DNA from: Exiguobacterium undae DSM 14481
GTDB lineage: Bacteria; Bacillota; Bacilli; Exiguobacteriales; Exiguobacteriaceae
Length of the DNA stretch: 64,000 nucleotides
Assembly: GCF_000620805.1 (NCBI RefSeq)
Contig: NZ_KK211187.1
Location: 2,280,398-2,344,397 of the forward strand
Direction: 5' to 3'
Below the pieces are notes generated by a model. It made no database searches. It was not told the DNA's origin and saw nothing but the letters and a program-made list of their open reading frames with translations. Position 1 is the stretch's first letter. Every line of letters begins with the position of its first letter. Positions 47,221 to 56,063 of the stretch are shown here, in pieces. A program made the translations under genes and the position numbers.

Positions 47221-48459
47221 TTACTTCGTGATTTCACGGTAAACGTCCAATAAATGGTGTTTTTCTTTATCCCAGTTGTATTTCCGGCGCGCCTGCTTTG
47301 TCCGTTCTTTCATCGCCTGACGCAAGCCGTCTTCCTCGACGATTTGGTTCACGGCGACAGCAATCGCTTCCGGGGATTCAACGTCAACGAGTAATCCGAC
47401 GCCTTCCGTTTCGACGACACGCCGAATTTCCGGTAAATCCGCCGCAACGACCGGCACGAGTGCCGCCATGTATTCAAACAGCTTATTCGAAGAAGCCGAA
47501 TAGTGATTAAAGCAGATGTTTTGCAGAACTTGAAAACCGACCGTCGCAGCCGCCGTATAACTCGGCAGTTGATCAAGCGGTACTTTATCAATAAAATGGA
47601 TCCGCTCCCGTTCCGGTGACTGTGCCGCCAACTCCTGGAGCCGCGGTTTGATTTTTCCGTCTCCAACAAACAGCAAAGTCCCACGCCGGACAAACGGCAT
47701 CGCTTCAATCAGTCGCTCAAGTCCCCGCCCTTCCTGGATACCACCTTGGTACAGCAAAATGGGTTCGTCCTCCTTGATGCCGATTTCTTGATGTACGGAT
47801 CGCGGTTGTGGTACTTCTTCGTGATAAAACGGATAATTATGCAGGACAGCCGGCCGTTCACCATAAAGTGATGCGTGGTAGTCGGCCCGCGTGTCATTTT
47901 CAACCATCGTTCGATCAACAAACCGTAACAAGTAACGCTCAAATAACCCCTGTCCTTTTCCATAACCTGTCCGGTCGGTCTGCACTTCGTGCGAATCGTA
48001 AACGATCTTCGCCCCTCTTGCGGAAAAAATTGCTTGAGGCAACGTGTTTAAATCGTTCGCATGCATGATATCGTACGTGTGTTTGCGAGCCGCCCGCGTC
48101 ATGCGGATGATTCCGAAGCTGTTGTACAGTGCATAGCGGACAAACCGACTTTTCTGTAAGAGATATAGCAGCACCAAGACCGGAATCAGCCATGGAAACA
48201 GCAATAACACGCCTGCGCCGGCCATCAGCGTAAGAAGATTACGCTTCCGGATCCGGCGCAGCACGGATTCAAGTGGAGGTGTCCGATCGATTCGAAGAAT
48301 CTGAAAACCTGCCGGGTGTCGTTCGAGTTTCGGCAAGCTCCCATCATTCAGGCAATACAGATCAACGTGATACCCGGCTTCCGAAAGCGCCGTACATTCC
48401 CGTAAAACACGTGCATCGTTCGTAAACGTATTCCAAACAAACATTCCGACCCGCTTCAT
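47221..48459 (-). CDS. GT4-family glycosyltransferase with internal membrane segment
   Basis: 412-aa GT-B enzyme. The N-terminal half has FVWNTFTNDARVLRECTALSEAGY, a hydrophobic hairpin (about 78-105) that would hold it at the membrane, and DIMHANDLNTLP. The C-terminal nucleotide-sugar domain has LLYQGGIQEGRGLERLIEAM and SASSNKLFEYMAALVPVVAADLPEI with the E-x7-E-type acidic residue. The sugar transferred is unknown. It overlaps the neighbouring GT4 gene by four bases. Confidence 0.88.
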   Translation of the reverse strand: MKRVGMFVWNTFTNDARVLRECTALSEAGYHVDLYCLNDGSLPKLERHPAGFQILRIDRTPPLESVLRRIRKRNLLTLMAGAGVLLLFPWLIPVLVLLYLLQKSRFVRYALYNSFGIIRMTRAARKHTYDIMHANDLNTLPQAIFSARGAKIVYDSHEVQTDRTGYGKGQGLFERYLLRFVDRTMVENDTRADYHASLYGERPAVLHNYPFYHEEVPQPRSVHQEIGIKEDEPILLYQGGIQEGRGLERLIEAMPFVRRGTLLFVGDGKIKPRLQELAAQSPERERIHFIDKVPLDQLPSYTAAATVGFQVLQNICFNHYSASSNKLFEYMAALVPVVAADLPEIRRVVETEGVGLLVDVESPEAIAVAVNQIVEEDGLRQAMKERTKQARRKYNWDKEKHHLLDVYREITK

Positions 48460-49673
48460 TTACTCACCCCTAATACTCGAAGATCGGTTTGACGAATCGC
48501 CTCAAACAACCGCTCCTGATTTTGTTCCCAGTCAAAGTGCGCCTGGACATACTTCACACCGGACTGCCCCATGGCGCTGCGTGCTTCGGGATGTTCAGCC
48601 AAGTACCGGATATGCTCGACGATCTTTTCACGACTCCGTTCGCGGGAGACAAAGCCCGCTCCCGCATCTTCGATGACTTTAGCGGCATGCCCCGAGACGG
48701 CTCCGACAATCGCACACCCCATCGCCATGTAGTCGATGATTTTTCCCGGTGTCACCGTGTCGAACGCTGTACTCTCGACCAACGTTGCAAAGGCGATGTC
48801 ACTCTTCGCCAGTTGTTTCAGCGCATCCCATCGTGGCATCGCGTTCATGAAGTGAATGTTCGTCAGCCCCCGCTCGAGAACATGGGCTTCGAATTTTTCC
48901 TTGTGATACCCGTATCCGACGACATGGAATTCAATGTGTTTATCCTCTTTTAGTTGTTCCGCGACATCAAGTAGTAAAAAAACATCCTGCGCCAGACCGA
49001 TGTTGCCGGTGTAGACGACACGGACCTGCTCCGATACTTTCCGCCGTTTAATCAACCATTCATTTTCCTCAATCGAATTCGGGATGTAGTGAATCTTCTC
49101 TGGTGCAATCCCTTTCTTTTCGATATACGACCGAAACCCTTCACTGTTGATGACGATTTGATCGGCTTGGCGGTACATCCATTTTTCCAGCCAATAGAGT
49201 GGCGCAAGCAACAACCGTGATTTCGTAATCCCGACTCCGACCAGTGATTCCGGCCATAAGTCGCGAACGTCCAGAATCAGCGGTGCTTTTTTCAGGTGTT
49301 TGGCAACGACTCCGACAAGACCCATGAAGATCGACGGCGTCGTCGCATAGATGTAAGCGTATTGTTTAGTATCGTGCCGTACTTCCTGGACTGCCAGGAC
49401 AAATTGTTCAATGAACAAACGGAGTCTGCGCCATAAATTCGTCGTCGCCCGAAGATCACGTGGTTGAATTCGGGTGATCTTCGCAGCATCCAGACTCGGC
49501 TCGTCCCAAAACATGGCATCCGTATACAGTTCAGCTGTCGGATAGAGGGGTTCCGACGTCAAGACGTGGACCTCACTCCCCTGTTGCTCCATCCGTTTGA
49601 AGATATTTTTCATCCGGTTCGCAGCACTCCCGATCTCCGGATAAAAATTTTGGCAAATCATCAGAACGTTCAT
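48456..49673 (-). CDS. GT4-family glycosyltransferase (WbuB-like)
   Basis: 405-aa GT-B enzyme resembling WbuB-type transferases: LMICQNFYPEIGSAANRMKNI at the start, PLILDVRDLWPESLVGVG, VVYTGNIGLAQDVFLLL and TPGKIIDYMAMGCAIVGAVSGHAAKVI. Such enzymes often add N-acetylated amino sugars such as FucNAc or ManNAcA, but the donor here is unknown. GGAG three bases before the ATG at 49673 and overlap with the methyltransferase stop set the start; the longest frame adds 35 residues. Confidence 0.88.
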   Translation of the reverse strand: MNVLMICQNFYPEIGSAANRMKNIFKRMEQQGSEVHVLTSEPLYPTAELYTDAMFWDEPSLDAAKITRIQPRDLRATTNLWRRLRLFIEQFVLAVQEVRHDTKQYAYIYATTPSIFMGLVGVVAKHLKKAPLILDVRDLWPESLVGVGITKSRLLLAPLYWLEKWMYRQADQIVINSEGFRSYIEKKGIAPEKIHYIPNSIEENEWLIKRRKVSEQVRVVYTGNIGLAQDVFLLLDVAEQLKEDKHIEFHVVGYGYHKEKFEAHVLERGLTNIHFMNAMPRWDALKQLAKSDIAFATLVESTAFDTVTPGKIIDYMAMGCAIVGAVSGHAAKVIEDAGAGFVSRERSREKIVEHIRYLAEHPEARSAMGQSGVKYVQAHFDWEQNQERLFEAIRQTDLRVLGVSK

Positions 49674-50677
49674 CGTCTCCGGGCCCGTCGTTTCTTTACG
49701 TTTCGTCTGAACTTCCAGTAACGGATGACGATTTTTCCGAGCTTTGAATTTGCGAGTGACCGGTACTTTGATTTCCATTCTGCATTCGCCTCCAAGACAT
49801 CCAGATTCGACACAAGCGCCCCTTCGTATCGCGCGAGCACCATTTGATACTGTTGCGTCAGCAACTCAATTTCGTCTTCCTTCTCTGCGAGTTGCCGCGT
49901 GAGCTGATCCCGCTCTGACACCAACTCCGCTTGTTCCTGTTCGATGTCCTGCTGTTTTTGCTGCTTCAATTCCCACTTTTTATTCAGTTGCTTCAAGCGG
50001 ACGATTTCAGTAAGATGCAACCGTTCCACCGCTTCAAAAGCTGTTTCGAGCCAACTGACTTCTTGTTCCGTTACCGGGCGTGACGGTTGTTTCTCCGGAT
50101 GAAGCGTCAACGTCACACCGAGCCATTTATCGATGCGTTCCAACTGCTCAATCGTCCCGTATGGTGTCAATTGTTCCAGCAGATGCTGTAAATAATACGT
50201 CCGTTTATGATCGGCATAATCGTTCACACCGAATGGAACGGTCACGACGAGCCGACCACCGGGTTTTAAGAACGAACAGGCTTTTTCGACAAACCGCTCC
50301 GGTTCCCCGATATGTTCCAAGACTTCCGTCATCAATACCGTGTCGAATCGTTGGGACGTTTGGAAGGTCATCAGATTGGCTTCTTCCAAATGAATCAATT
50401 CTTGAACGGAGTGTGCTTCTTCTCCTAATGCCGCCGTCGCTTCCTCGATTGCTTCCGGCGAGACATCGATACCGACCACCTGCTTGCCTTCGCGCCCGAG
50501 CAAAATCGGAACCAGTCCACCGGAACAGCCGATATCGAGAATTTGACTGCCTTTTGTTTCCCGGATGATCCAGTGGACCCGAGACCGGACCTTTTTCCCG
50601 AATGCGACTCCGAGTTGATCATAATAGGCGGCCCGAATTTCATCTTTCGGTCGCATCATCTGTTTTGTCTGCATCAT
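49670..50677 (-). CDS. SAM methyltransferase with C-terminal coiled coil and basic tail
   Basis: 335 aa. A class I methyltransferase domain (about 15-200) has ILDIGCSGG at 46-54, VVGIDVSPEAIEEA, and TEVLEHIGEPERFVEKACSFLKPGG. It is followed by a long coiled coil (about 215-300, QQKQQDIEQEQAELVSERDQ) and a very basic end with KIVIRYWKFRRNVKKRR. This layout resembles chain-terminating methyltransferases such as WbdD, where a coiled coil sets polymer length; here the kinase domain of WbdD is missing. Overlaps with both neighbours (ATGA) tie it to the glycosyltransferases. Confidence 0.85.
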   Translation of the reverse strand: MMQTKQMMRPKDEIRAAYYDQLGVAFGKKVRSRVHWIIRETKGSQILDIGCSGGLVPILLGREGKQVVGIDVSPEAIEEATAALGEEAHSVQELIHLEEANLMTFQTSQRFDTVLMTEVLEHIGEPERFVEKACSFLKPGGRLVVTVPFGVNDYADHKRTYYLQHLLEQLTPYGTIEQLERIDKWLGVTLTLHPEKQPSRPVTEQEVSWLETAFEAVERLHLTEIVRLKQLNKKWELKQQKQQDIEQEQAELVSERDQLTRQLAEKEDEIELLTQQYQMVLARYEGALVSNLDVLEANAEWKSKYRSLANSKLGKIVIRYWKFRRNVKKRRARRR

Positions 50678-53316
50678 CTGACCTCCTCCAGTAACAATGT
50701 TTGAATCGCATCCGTCCGTTTCATGTCCGCCAACTCCACGAATTGACGGATCAGCGGATTCGTCAAGTTCATTGGTTCATAAAAAGCAACAATCATGCGC
50801 AGTAATGCGACACTTGGGGCAAAATCCTTGTCGCTGCAATACCGGAGCTTCACTAAATACCAGTGTTCAAAGAAATGCTCAAAACGTGTTGTCTTATACG
50901 CATCGAGCACACCGTAACGGGCAAATTTCTCTGCCCGCGCCTTTTCCCGGACGACACTTCGTTCGAAGAAACGAACCGTCAAGGAGTTGACGGTCGAACC
51001 GGCAACTGCGGCATAGTAATAATGGATGACACGATTGACGAGCAGGACACGATTTGCGTGCAACATCATCTCTTGGAAAAACAGGGAATCTTGTCCGACG
51101 GCACCTACCACCTGCTCCAGCTGATGTTCCTGCAGAAAACGGCGGTTGACGACCAGCGCCTGAATACTTTGAACGGAAAAGCGGTTTTCCAATAAGTAGG
51201 CTTTCGGTTGATCACACACCGTCCGCCCTTGTTTACGGATCTTCGGCAACGCGATGATGCTTGTTTTTTCTGCCAACTTCTTCATATGTCCGACAGCAAA
51301 GTCGAGTGTCGGATCTTGATCCAACTCAGCCAACAGTTCGGCATATCGGTCACTCAAGACTTCATTATCAGGATCAAGGAAAGCGATCCGTTCCGAGCGC
51401 GCCAGTTCCACCCCTTTGTTGCGCGGACGTGACGCACTGCCGCTGCCGCCCGTCGGAAACAGATGGGTCACGACATTCCCGTGACGTCGTGCCAGGCGGT
51501 CAATCGCTTGGCGGGTGAATCGATCCGTCGATCCATCGTCGACCAAGATGATTTCCGACTCGTCAAACCGATCCATCCGTTTGAGGCTGGCAAAACATTT
51601 ATACGTCAAATGCCTGCCATTGTTGAAGATTGGGACGACGACAGATAGCACAGGTGCTTCGATCATGGCGGTTCCGCCACCTTCGTTCCACTCCAGCGCG
51701 TCCAGGAACAACGTCTCTCCCTCAATCTTTCCTTCGGAGAACTGCTCATACGGGAACGCTTCACGCCAAATCATGGCGTTCACTGTCGACCCTTCTACTT
51801 CCCGGATTACGAAATGAGCTTCGTCAGTCCGCGTTTTGCGGGTGATTGACACATCACTGTATTTGAACCCGTTCATCAAATCTTCCAAATAGTATTCTCC
51901 GTATGATTCAGCTCCGTCGAGTACAGTGACGAGATCGGCTGAGGCATAAAGCGCTCCGGTCAACTCTGATTCGTGACAGATTACATCAGCGGTGATCGAT
52001 TGACGCGCGAGCAGTTGTTCAAGTTCCGGCGTCGCATTGCGTAAGACGACGAGAAGCGTCCGTTTGACCGGCGGCATGTCCAGTTGCAGAAGCCGCGTCA
52101 ATTGATCAATCCGGTCATAGACCGTATGCGACGACATGACAGAACGAATGCCTTCCGCCCGGAGTCGATCAATCTCCTCTTGTGTCGTCCGCTCGAGAAT
52201 CGCCTGGGCTTCTTGGTGGTCATGGATGGTAAAGACGTTCGGGAAATCGTTATTGACGGCGATACTGTAGTTCGACAAAATCAGATTGCCGAGCGCTTGT
52301 GATTCATAGACCCGACGCGCACACATCGTCTTGCTGTACTTGATACTGTTTAGATTCAACACCCAGTCATAACATTTACTGACCTGTTGCAATGCGTCAT
52401 AGGGAATCGCAGGAGCCACACGCGAGACGTAACGTTCCGGAAAATGATAGTCCGGTAGATTTAACTGATAGTTCCGGTCAACGATATCGAGTGTATGGTC
52501 TGAGCGTAAGACACCATCAAATAACATCTCCGTGTCTTTGACACGCTCCGGATATTTCGCCATCCAGCTGCCGGCAAACAAAACGTGTTTTTTGCGGCTT
52601 CTCGTCGCTCCGACCGGATTGTGGATGATCGGATTAACGCCAAACGAAGTTGCTTCAATCCGGTCATGTCCACAGAGTACTTGGTATTCCGGAATCATCG
52701 CTTCGTCTGATGTCAAAATATAGTCGGCAACTTTCGCCAGATCACTGAACCGGTCAAAGTTGCTCGGATCTTCCGTCGACTGGAAGACGACCGGGATTCC
52801 TTTTGCTTTCACCTGCTCCATCATGTCGAGCAAACGTTGCCGTTTTTTAGAAGTCGGCGTCGCGACCCCTTTCCAATCATCACCGTGCAGACCTTTCCAG
52901 GACGTGACGACAAGAAACAGATCAATCGGCTTTTCAAAGACGTCCGTAAAGGTTGCCGGATTAACATAATGTAAATGTAACGCGTCCTGATAGTAGGCAT
53001 GCATGAACTCTGAGCACACGATCGCCACCTCAAGCGGACGGCGTTCATAATAACGTGAACCGCCCGTCACAGGGATGTCTTCGTACGCAATCTCTTTCAG
53101 CAACTCTCTGTTGCTGTCCTGATGGTAACGCTTCGTTTTGGCTTCGAGTGGGGAGGACTTGGGGCGAACCGTCGTTTTCATCCGCAAGACGTCGAGTTGT
53201 TTTAGACCCTCGATCGACGCACGGTTTGCTGCCGGTGCGGATTGGATCCGTTTCTGTTCAGTCCGCACCCAGTTTAATTGTTCAATGATGCTTTTTTTCC
53301 ACTTTTGTTCACTCAC
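50674..53316 (-). CDS. Large two-domain glycosyltransferase: CgeB/GT-B-like plus GT2
   Basis: 880 aa. After a helical N-terminal part (about 1-85), residues about 95-410 resemble CgeB-type GT-B transferases: HVLFAGSWMAKYPERVKD and NSIKYSKTMCARRVYESQALGN (first 20 residues typical). From about 555 a GT2 domain begins with LSVVVPIFNNGRH, ILVDDGSTD and the DxD-like motif FLDPDNEV. The C-terminal 120 residues are helical. GAAGGG nine bases before a GTG at 53316 sets the start. It is the first gene of the polymer locus; it may add two different sugars or a repeat unit. Confidence 0.85.
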   Translation of the reverse strand: MSEQKWKKSIIEQLNWVRTEQKRIQSAPAANRASIEGLKQLDVLRMKTTVRPKSSPLEAKTKRYHQDSNRELLKEIAYEDIPVTGGSRYYERRPLEVAIVCSEFMHAYYQDALHLHYVNPATFTDVFEKPIDLFLVVTSWKGLHGDDWKGVATPTSKKRQRLLDMMEQVKAKGIPVVFQSTEDPSNFDRFSDLAKVADYILTSDEAMIPEYQVLCGHDRIEATSFGVNPIIHNPVGATRSRKKHVLFAGSWMAKYPERVKDTEMLFDGVLRSDHTLDIVDRNYQLNLPDYHFPERYVSRVAPAIPYDALQQVSKCYDWVLNLNSIKYSKTMCARRVYESQALGNLILSNYSIAVNNDFPNVFTIHDHQEAQAILERTTQEEIDRLRAEGIRSVMSSHTVYDRIDQLTRLLQLDMPPVKRTLLVVLRNATPELEQLLARQSITADVICHESELTGALYASADLVTVLDGAESYGEYYLEDLMNGFKYSDVSITRKTRTDEAHFVIREVEGSTVNAMIWREAFPYEQFSEGKIEGETLFLDALEWNEGGGTAMIEAPVLSVVVPIFNNGRHLTYKCFASLKRMDRFDESEIILVDDGSTDRFTRQAIDRLARRHGNVVTHLFPTGGSGSASRPRNKGVELARSERIAFLDPDNEVLSDRYAELLAELDQDPTLDFAVGHMKKLAEKTSIIALPKIRKQGRTVCDQPKAYLLENRFSVQSIQALVVNRRFLQEHQLEQVVGAVGQDSLFFQEMMLHANRVLLVNRVIHYYYAAVAGSTVNSLTVRFFERSVVREKARAEKFARYGVLDAYKTTRFEHFFEHWYLVKLRYCSDKDFAPSVALLRMIVAFYEPMNLTNPLIRQFVELADMKRTDAIQTLLLEEVR

Positions 53317-53530
53317 ACGTATACACCCTTCCTTCATTCATCTCTGTTTCAGTCTACGAGACCAGTTCAAAGAGGACTTAAAGGTCATGCAAGGTTTTTG
53401 TAAAGAGTTGATGAAGCAATTGGTCTTTTTCCTTACATTCACCATCAAATGAAGAGGAGTTTGCGTGGAGTCGAGTTTGTTCGTATCTTGTTTTGCTACA
53501 AAACATCAATCTCACCAAAGTGTCCGTTTC

Positions 53531-53556
53531 GTTTTTAGAATTGATAATTCGGGTAC
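53531..53556 (+). promoter_or_regulatory. Sigma-B-type promoter of the 53-aa protein gene
   Basis: GTTTTT (53531-53536), a 14-base spacer and GGGTAC (53551-53556), close to the general stress consensus GTTTAA-N12/15-GGGTAT. It lies 37 bases before the start codon. Confidence 0.65.
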
Positions 53557-53592
53557 ATATAAAAATATCGAAGACAAGGGGGAGGAACACTC

Positions 53593-53754
53593 ATGATGGA
53601 TAAAAAACAAGATGCACCAAACGAAACAGCGGATGTCGGCTTACATCCGGATCCAGAACCAGCTAAAACATCTGATCCGGGAATCAAACCGGCCGAAACA
53701 CAGCATCCGGATCCTGATGTCGAAGAATTAAAAAAGGATCCTGCTGATCAATAA
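53593..53754 (+). CDS. Small acidic His-Pro-Asp repeat protein, probably general stress
   Basis: 53 aa, starting MMDKKQDAPNETADVG. The body is hydrophilic and acidic with repeated short units LHPDPEP, SDPG, QHPDPD and KDPAD. There is no hydrophobic core, signal peptide or cysteine, so it is probably disordered and cytoplasmic. GGGGGAGG seven bases before the ATG is a strong ribosome-binding site. A sigma-B-type promoter upstream and a strong terminator downstream make it a single-gene unit. I recognise no function; small hydrophilic stress proteins of this kind are common in Bacillales. Confidence 0.82.
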   Translation: MMDKKQDAPNETADVGLHPDPEPAKTSDPGIKPAETQHPDPDVEELKKDPADQ

Positions 53755-53763
53755 ATTCAAGCA

Positions 53764-53806
53764 CAAAAAAGGTGTTGCTCTCCGCTCAGGAAAGCAACAC
53801 CTTTTT
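53764..53806. terminator. Bidirectional terminator between the 53-aa gene and the oxidoreductase
   Basis: AAAAAGGTGTTGCT and its complement form a 14-bp stem with A/T tracts on both sides, 10 bases after the small gene and 10 bases after the convergent gene end. Confidence 0.9.
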
Positions 53807-53815
53807 GACGTACTC

Positions 53816-54808
53816 TTATAATTTGACCAACAGTTTTCCCGTGTTCGACCCGTCAAACAGACCAAGAAATGCGTCCGGGACTTGTTCAAACCCTTCAAAA
53901 ATCGTTTCTTCGTACTTCAACTCACCGTTGCTGACCCATTGACCAAGTTGTTCCGCTGCTTCTTTAAACCGTTTGCCATAGTCACCGACCAAGAAACCTT
54001 GCATCCGTGCGCGCGCAATGATCAATTTCGATTGAACCCGCGGACCTAAATCCGCCTGTTCGTTATAGCCGGAAATCGCTCCACAGACTGGAACGCGGGC
54101 AAAAGGATTCAATCGATCAAGAACGGCATCCCCGATTGCACCGCCTACATTTTCAAAGTAGACATCGATCCCGTCCGGACAAGTCCGGTCTAAGGCTTCG
54201 CCGATCTGCTCCGTTTTGTAATTGATGACTTCATCAAATCCAAGTTCCTCTTTCAGATACTGAATCTTTTCAGCACTTCCGGCAATCCCGACGACTCGTG
54301 CGCCTTTAATTTTAGCGATTTGACCAACAATTGATCCAACGGCTCCTGCTGCTGCCGAGACGACGACCGTTTCGCCAGGTTGCGGGTTCCCAATGTCGAG
54401 CAGACCGAAGTAAGCGGTCATACCTGTCATTCCGAGCACACCCAGTGCCGTTGAGACAGGCGCCAATGTTGCATCGATTTTACGGACTTGTTTTGCATCG
54501 ACCACGGATTTCGTCGCCCAGTCGAGCATTCCGACGACGGTGTCACCCACTGTTAACAGATCACTTGTTGATTCAACGACCCGCGCGACGACACCCCCTT
54601 GGATAGGTGCATCCAGTTCGAATGGTTGCGAGTAAGAACGTGCATCATTCATTCGCCCGCGCATGTAAGGATCGACTGAGATATAGAGCGTCTCTACTAA
54701 CACTTGATCCGCTTTTAAGGCGTCCAATTCGATCGTCTCATAACGGAACGTGTCGCGTGTCGGACGTCCCTCTGGTCTGCTGGCTAATACGATTTGTTGT
54801 TCTGACAT
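53816..54808 (-). CDS. Zinc-independent MDR-family NADPH-dependent oxidoreductase (YfmJ/CurA type)
   Basis: 330-aa medium-chain dehydrogenase/reductase of the leukotriene B4 12-hydroxydehydrogenase/prostaglandin reductase group. VDPYMRGRMND is the group signature near residue 46, and AAAGAVGSIVGQIAK is the NADPH-binding loop. Structural and catalytic zinc cysteines are absent, as expected. It likely reduces the double bond of alpha,beta-unsaturated carbonyls, a detoxification role. It is transcribed alone, divergently from the membrane protein at 55001. Confidence 0.92.
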   Translation of the reverse strand: MSEQQIVLASRPEGRPTRDTFRYETIELDALKADQVLVETLYISVDPYMRGRMNDARSYSQPFELDAPIQGGVVARVVESTSDLLTVGDTVVGMLDWATKSVVDAKQVRKIDATLAPVSTALGVLGMTGMTAYFGLLDIGNPQPGETVVVSAAAGAVGSIVGQIAKIKGARVVGIAGSAEKIQYLKEELGFDEVINYKTEQIGEALDRTCPDGIDVYFENVGGAIGDAVLDRLNPFARVPVCGAISGYNEQADLGPRVQSKLIIARARMQGFLVGDYGKRFKEAAEQLGQWVSNGELKYEETIFEGFEQVPDAFLGLFDGSNTGKLLVKL

Positions 54809-54908
54809 AACTGTTCCCTCCCCGGTTTTTTACCTCTCCACTCTAGCAGTCCTTTTGTTTCAGTGCGAATAGTTTGCTTTTGTTTTTTCAGAAAATTCCA
54901 TTTTCCGC

Positions 54909-54937
54909 TTGACGTTTTGAACGCTCTTTCGTATGAT
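54909..54937 (+). promoter_or_regulatory. Sigma-A promoter of the PTS_EIIC_2 gene
   Basis: TTGACG (54909-54914), a 17-base spacer and TATGAT (54932-54937). Confidence 0.78.
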
Positions 54938-54949
54938 TAAACACAATTC

Positions 54950-54981
54950 ATCGCTTTTATACTGTTATGCATAAAAGCGAT
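54950..54981 (+). promoter_or_regulatory. 11-bp inverted repeat in the leader of the PTS_EIIC_2 gene
   Basis: ATCGCTTTTAT and ATAAAAGCGAT are exact complements with a 10-base loop. The repeat starts about six bases after the predicted transcription start and ends two bases before the AAGGAG region. It could be a repressor operator or an RNA hairpin that controls ribosome access. There is no T-run, so it is not a terminator. Confidence 0.6.
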
Positions 54982-55000
54982 ACATAAGGAGTGAATTTAG

Positions 55001-56062
55001 TTGAATACGACCTTGAAACGTTTTGACCGCCAATTCGGTGTCCATGTCTTAAATGGACTCAGCATCGGAATCTTAGTTGCTCTCATCCCGGGAGCGTTGC
55101 TTGGTGAACTTGCCAAAGCATTGCTTCCCTATTTTTCTCCTGCACAACATATCATCGACTCGACTGCTCTTGCGATGCGGCTTTTGCCGATGGTCATCGG
55201 TGTCGCCGTTGCCATGCAATTCAAGGCAACCCCGATCGAAGCGACCACGATTGGTCTTGCGACTGTCGTCGGATCCGGTGTCGCAAGCCGAACCGAGACC
55301 GCCGGTTACTTATTCATCGGAACCGGTGATGTCATCAATGCCGGATTGACAGCCGCAGTCGCGACCGCCCTCGTCATCTGGCTCGGAAATCGTTTTAAGA
55401 CGTATACGGTTCTCGTCATCCCGACCTTAATCATCGTCGGAGCCGGCGGAATCGGTGTCCTGACCTATCCGTTTGTCACGAAAATCACAGCCACGATCGG
55501 TCAAGTGATTACACACTTTACCGTTCTTCAACCGGTCTTGATGGGCATTGCCTTAGCCGTTACTTTTTCGGTCCTGATCGTATCGCCGCTCTCGACGGTC
55601 GGGATTGCAACAGCCATCAGTTTATCCGGTGTTGCGGCAGGAGCCGCCAACCTCGGTGTTTGTGCGGCAGGCTTCGGACTCGCGATTGCCGGGTGGCAGG
55701 CCAATTCCCACGGCACGTCCATCGCTCATTTTTTAGGCTCTCCTAAAATTCAAATGGCGAATTTCATTCGCAATCCGATCATGATTCTGCCCGTCATGTG
55801 CAGCGCCGCCGTACTTGGCGGACTCGCAGGTGTACTCGGTATTCAAGGGACTCCTTTCAGTGCCGGATTCGGTATGTCCGGTCTGATTGGTCCAATCAAT
55901 GCGCTCCACTTGATGGCAGGCGGCTGGACGTGGATCAACATTTCGCTTGTCTTCGGACTGTTTATTGTTTTGCCGGTGATCCTGTGTCTTTTGTTCCATC
56001 AACTCTTCCGCCGTTTTCGTCCTTGGACGAATCACGAGCAGTACCGACTTGATTTTGATTGA
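55001..56062 (+). CDS. PTS_EIIC_2 family membrane protein of unknown role
   Basis: 353-aa polytopic protein with about nine to ten membrane spans, rich in Gly/Ala. Segments such as ATTIGLATVVGSGVA, GWQANSHGTSIAHFLGSPKIQ and GFGMSGLIGPINALHLM fit the PTS_EIIC_2 family (sometimes labelled putative toxin regulator). No EIIA or EIIB domains and no phosphorylated Cys or His motif are present, so transport by a classical PTS is doubtful. It starts at TTG with AAGGAG nine bases upstream, behind a good promoter and a leader hairpin. Confidence 0.82.
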   Translation: MNTTLKRFDRQFGVHVLNGLSIGILVALIPGALLGELAKALLPYFSPAQHIIDSTALAMRLLPMVIGVAVAMQFKATPIEATTIGLATVVGSGVASRTETAGYLFIGTGDVINAGLTAAVATALVIWLGNRFKTYTVLVIPTLIIVGAGGIGVLTYPFVTKITATIGQVITHFTVLQPVLMGIALAVTFSVLIVSPLSTVGIATAISLSGVAAGAANLGVCAAGFGLAIAGWQANSHGTSIAHFLGSPKIQMANFIRNPIMILPVMCSAAVLGGLAGVLGIQGTPFSAGFGMSGLIGPINALHLMAGGWTWINISLVFGLFIVLPVILCLLFHQLFRRFRPWTNHEQYRLDFD

Positions 56063-56063
56063 C

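Noticed and set aside
48489-48953. 154-codon open frame on the plus strand
   Set aside because: Antisense to the GT4 gene at 48456-49673, which has clear motifs throughout.
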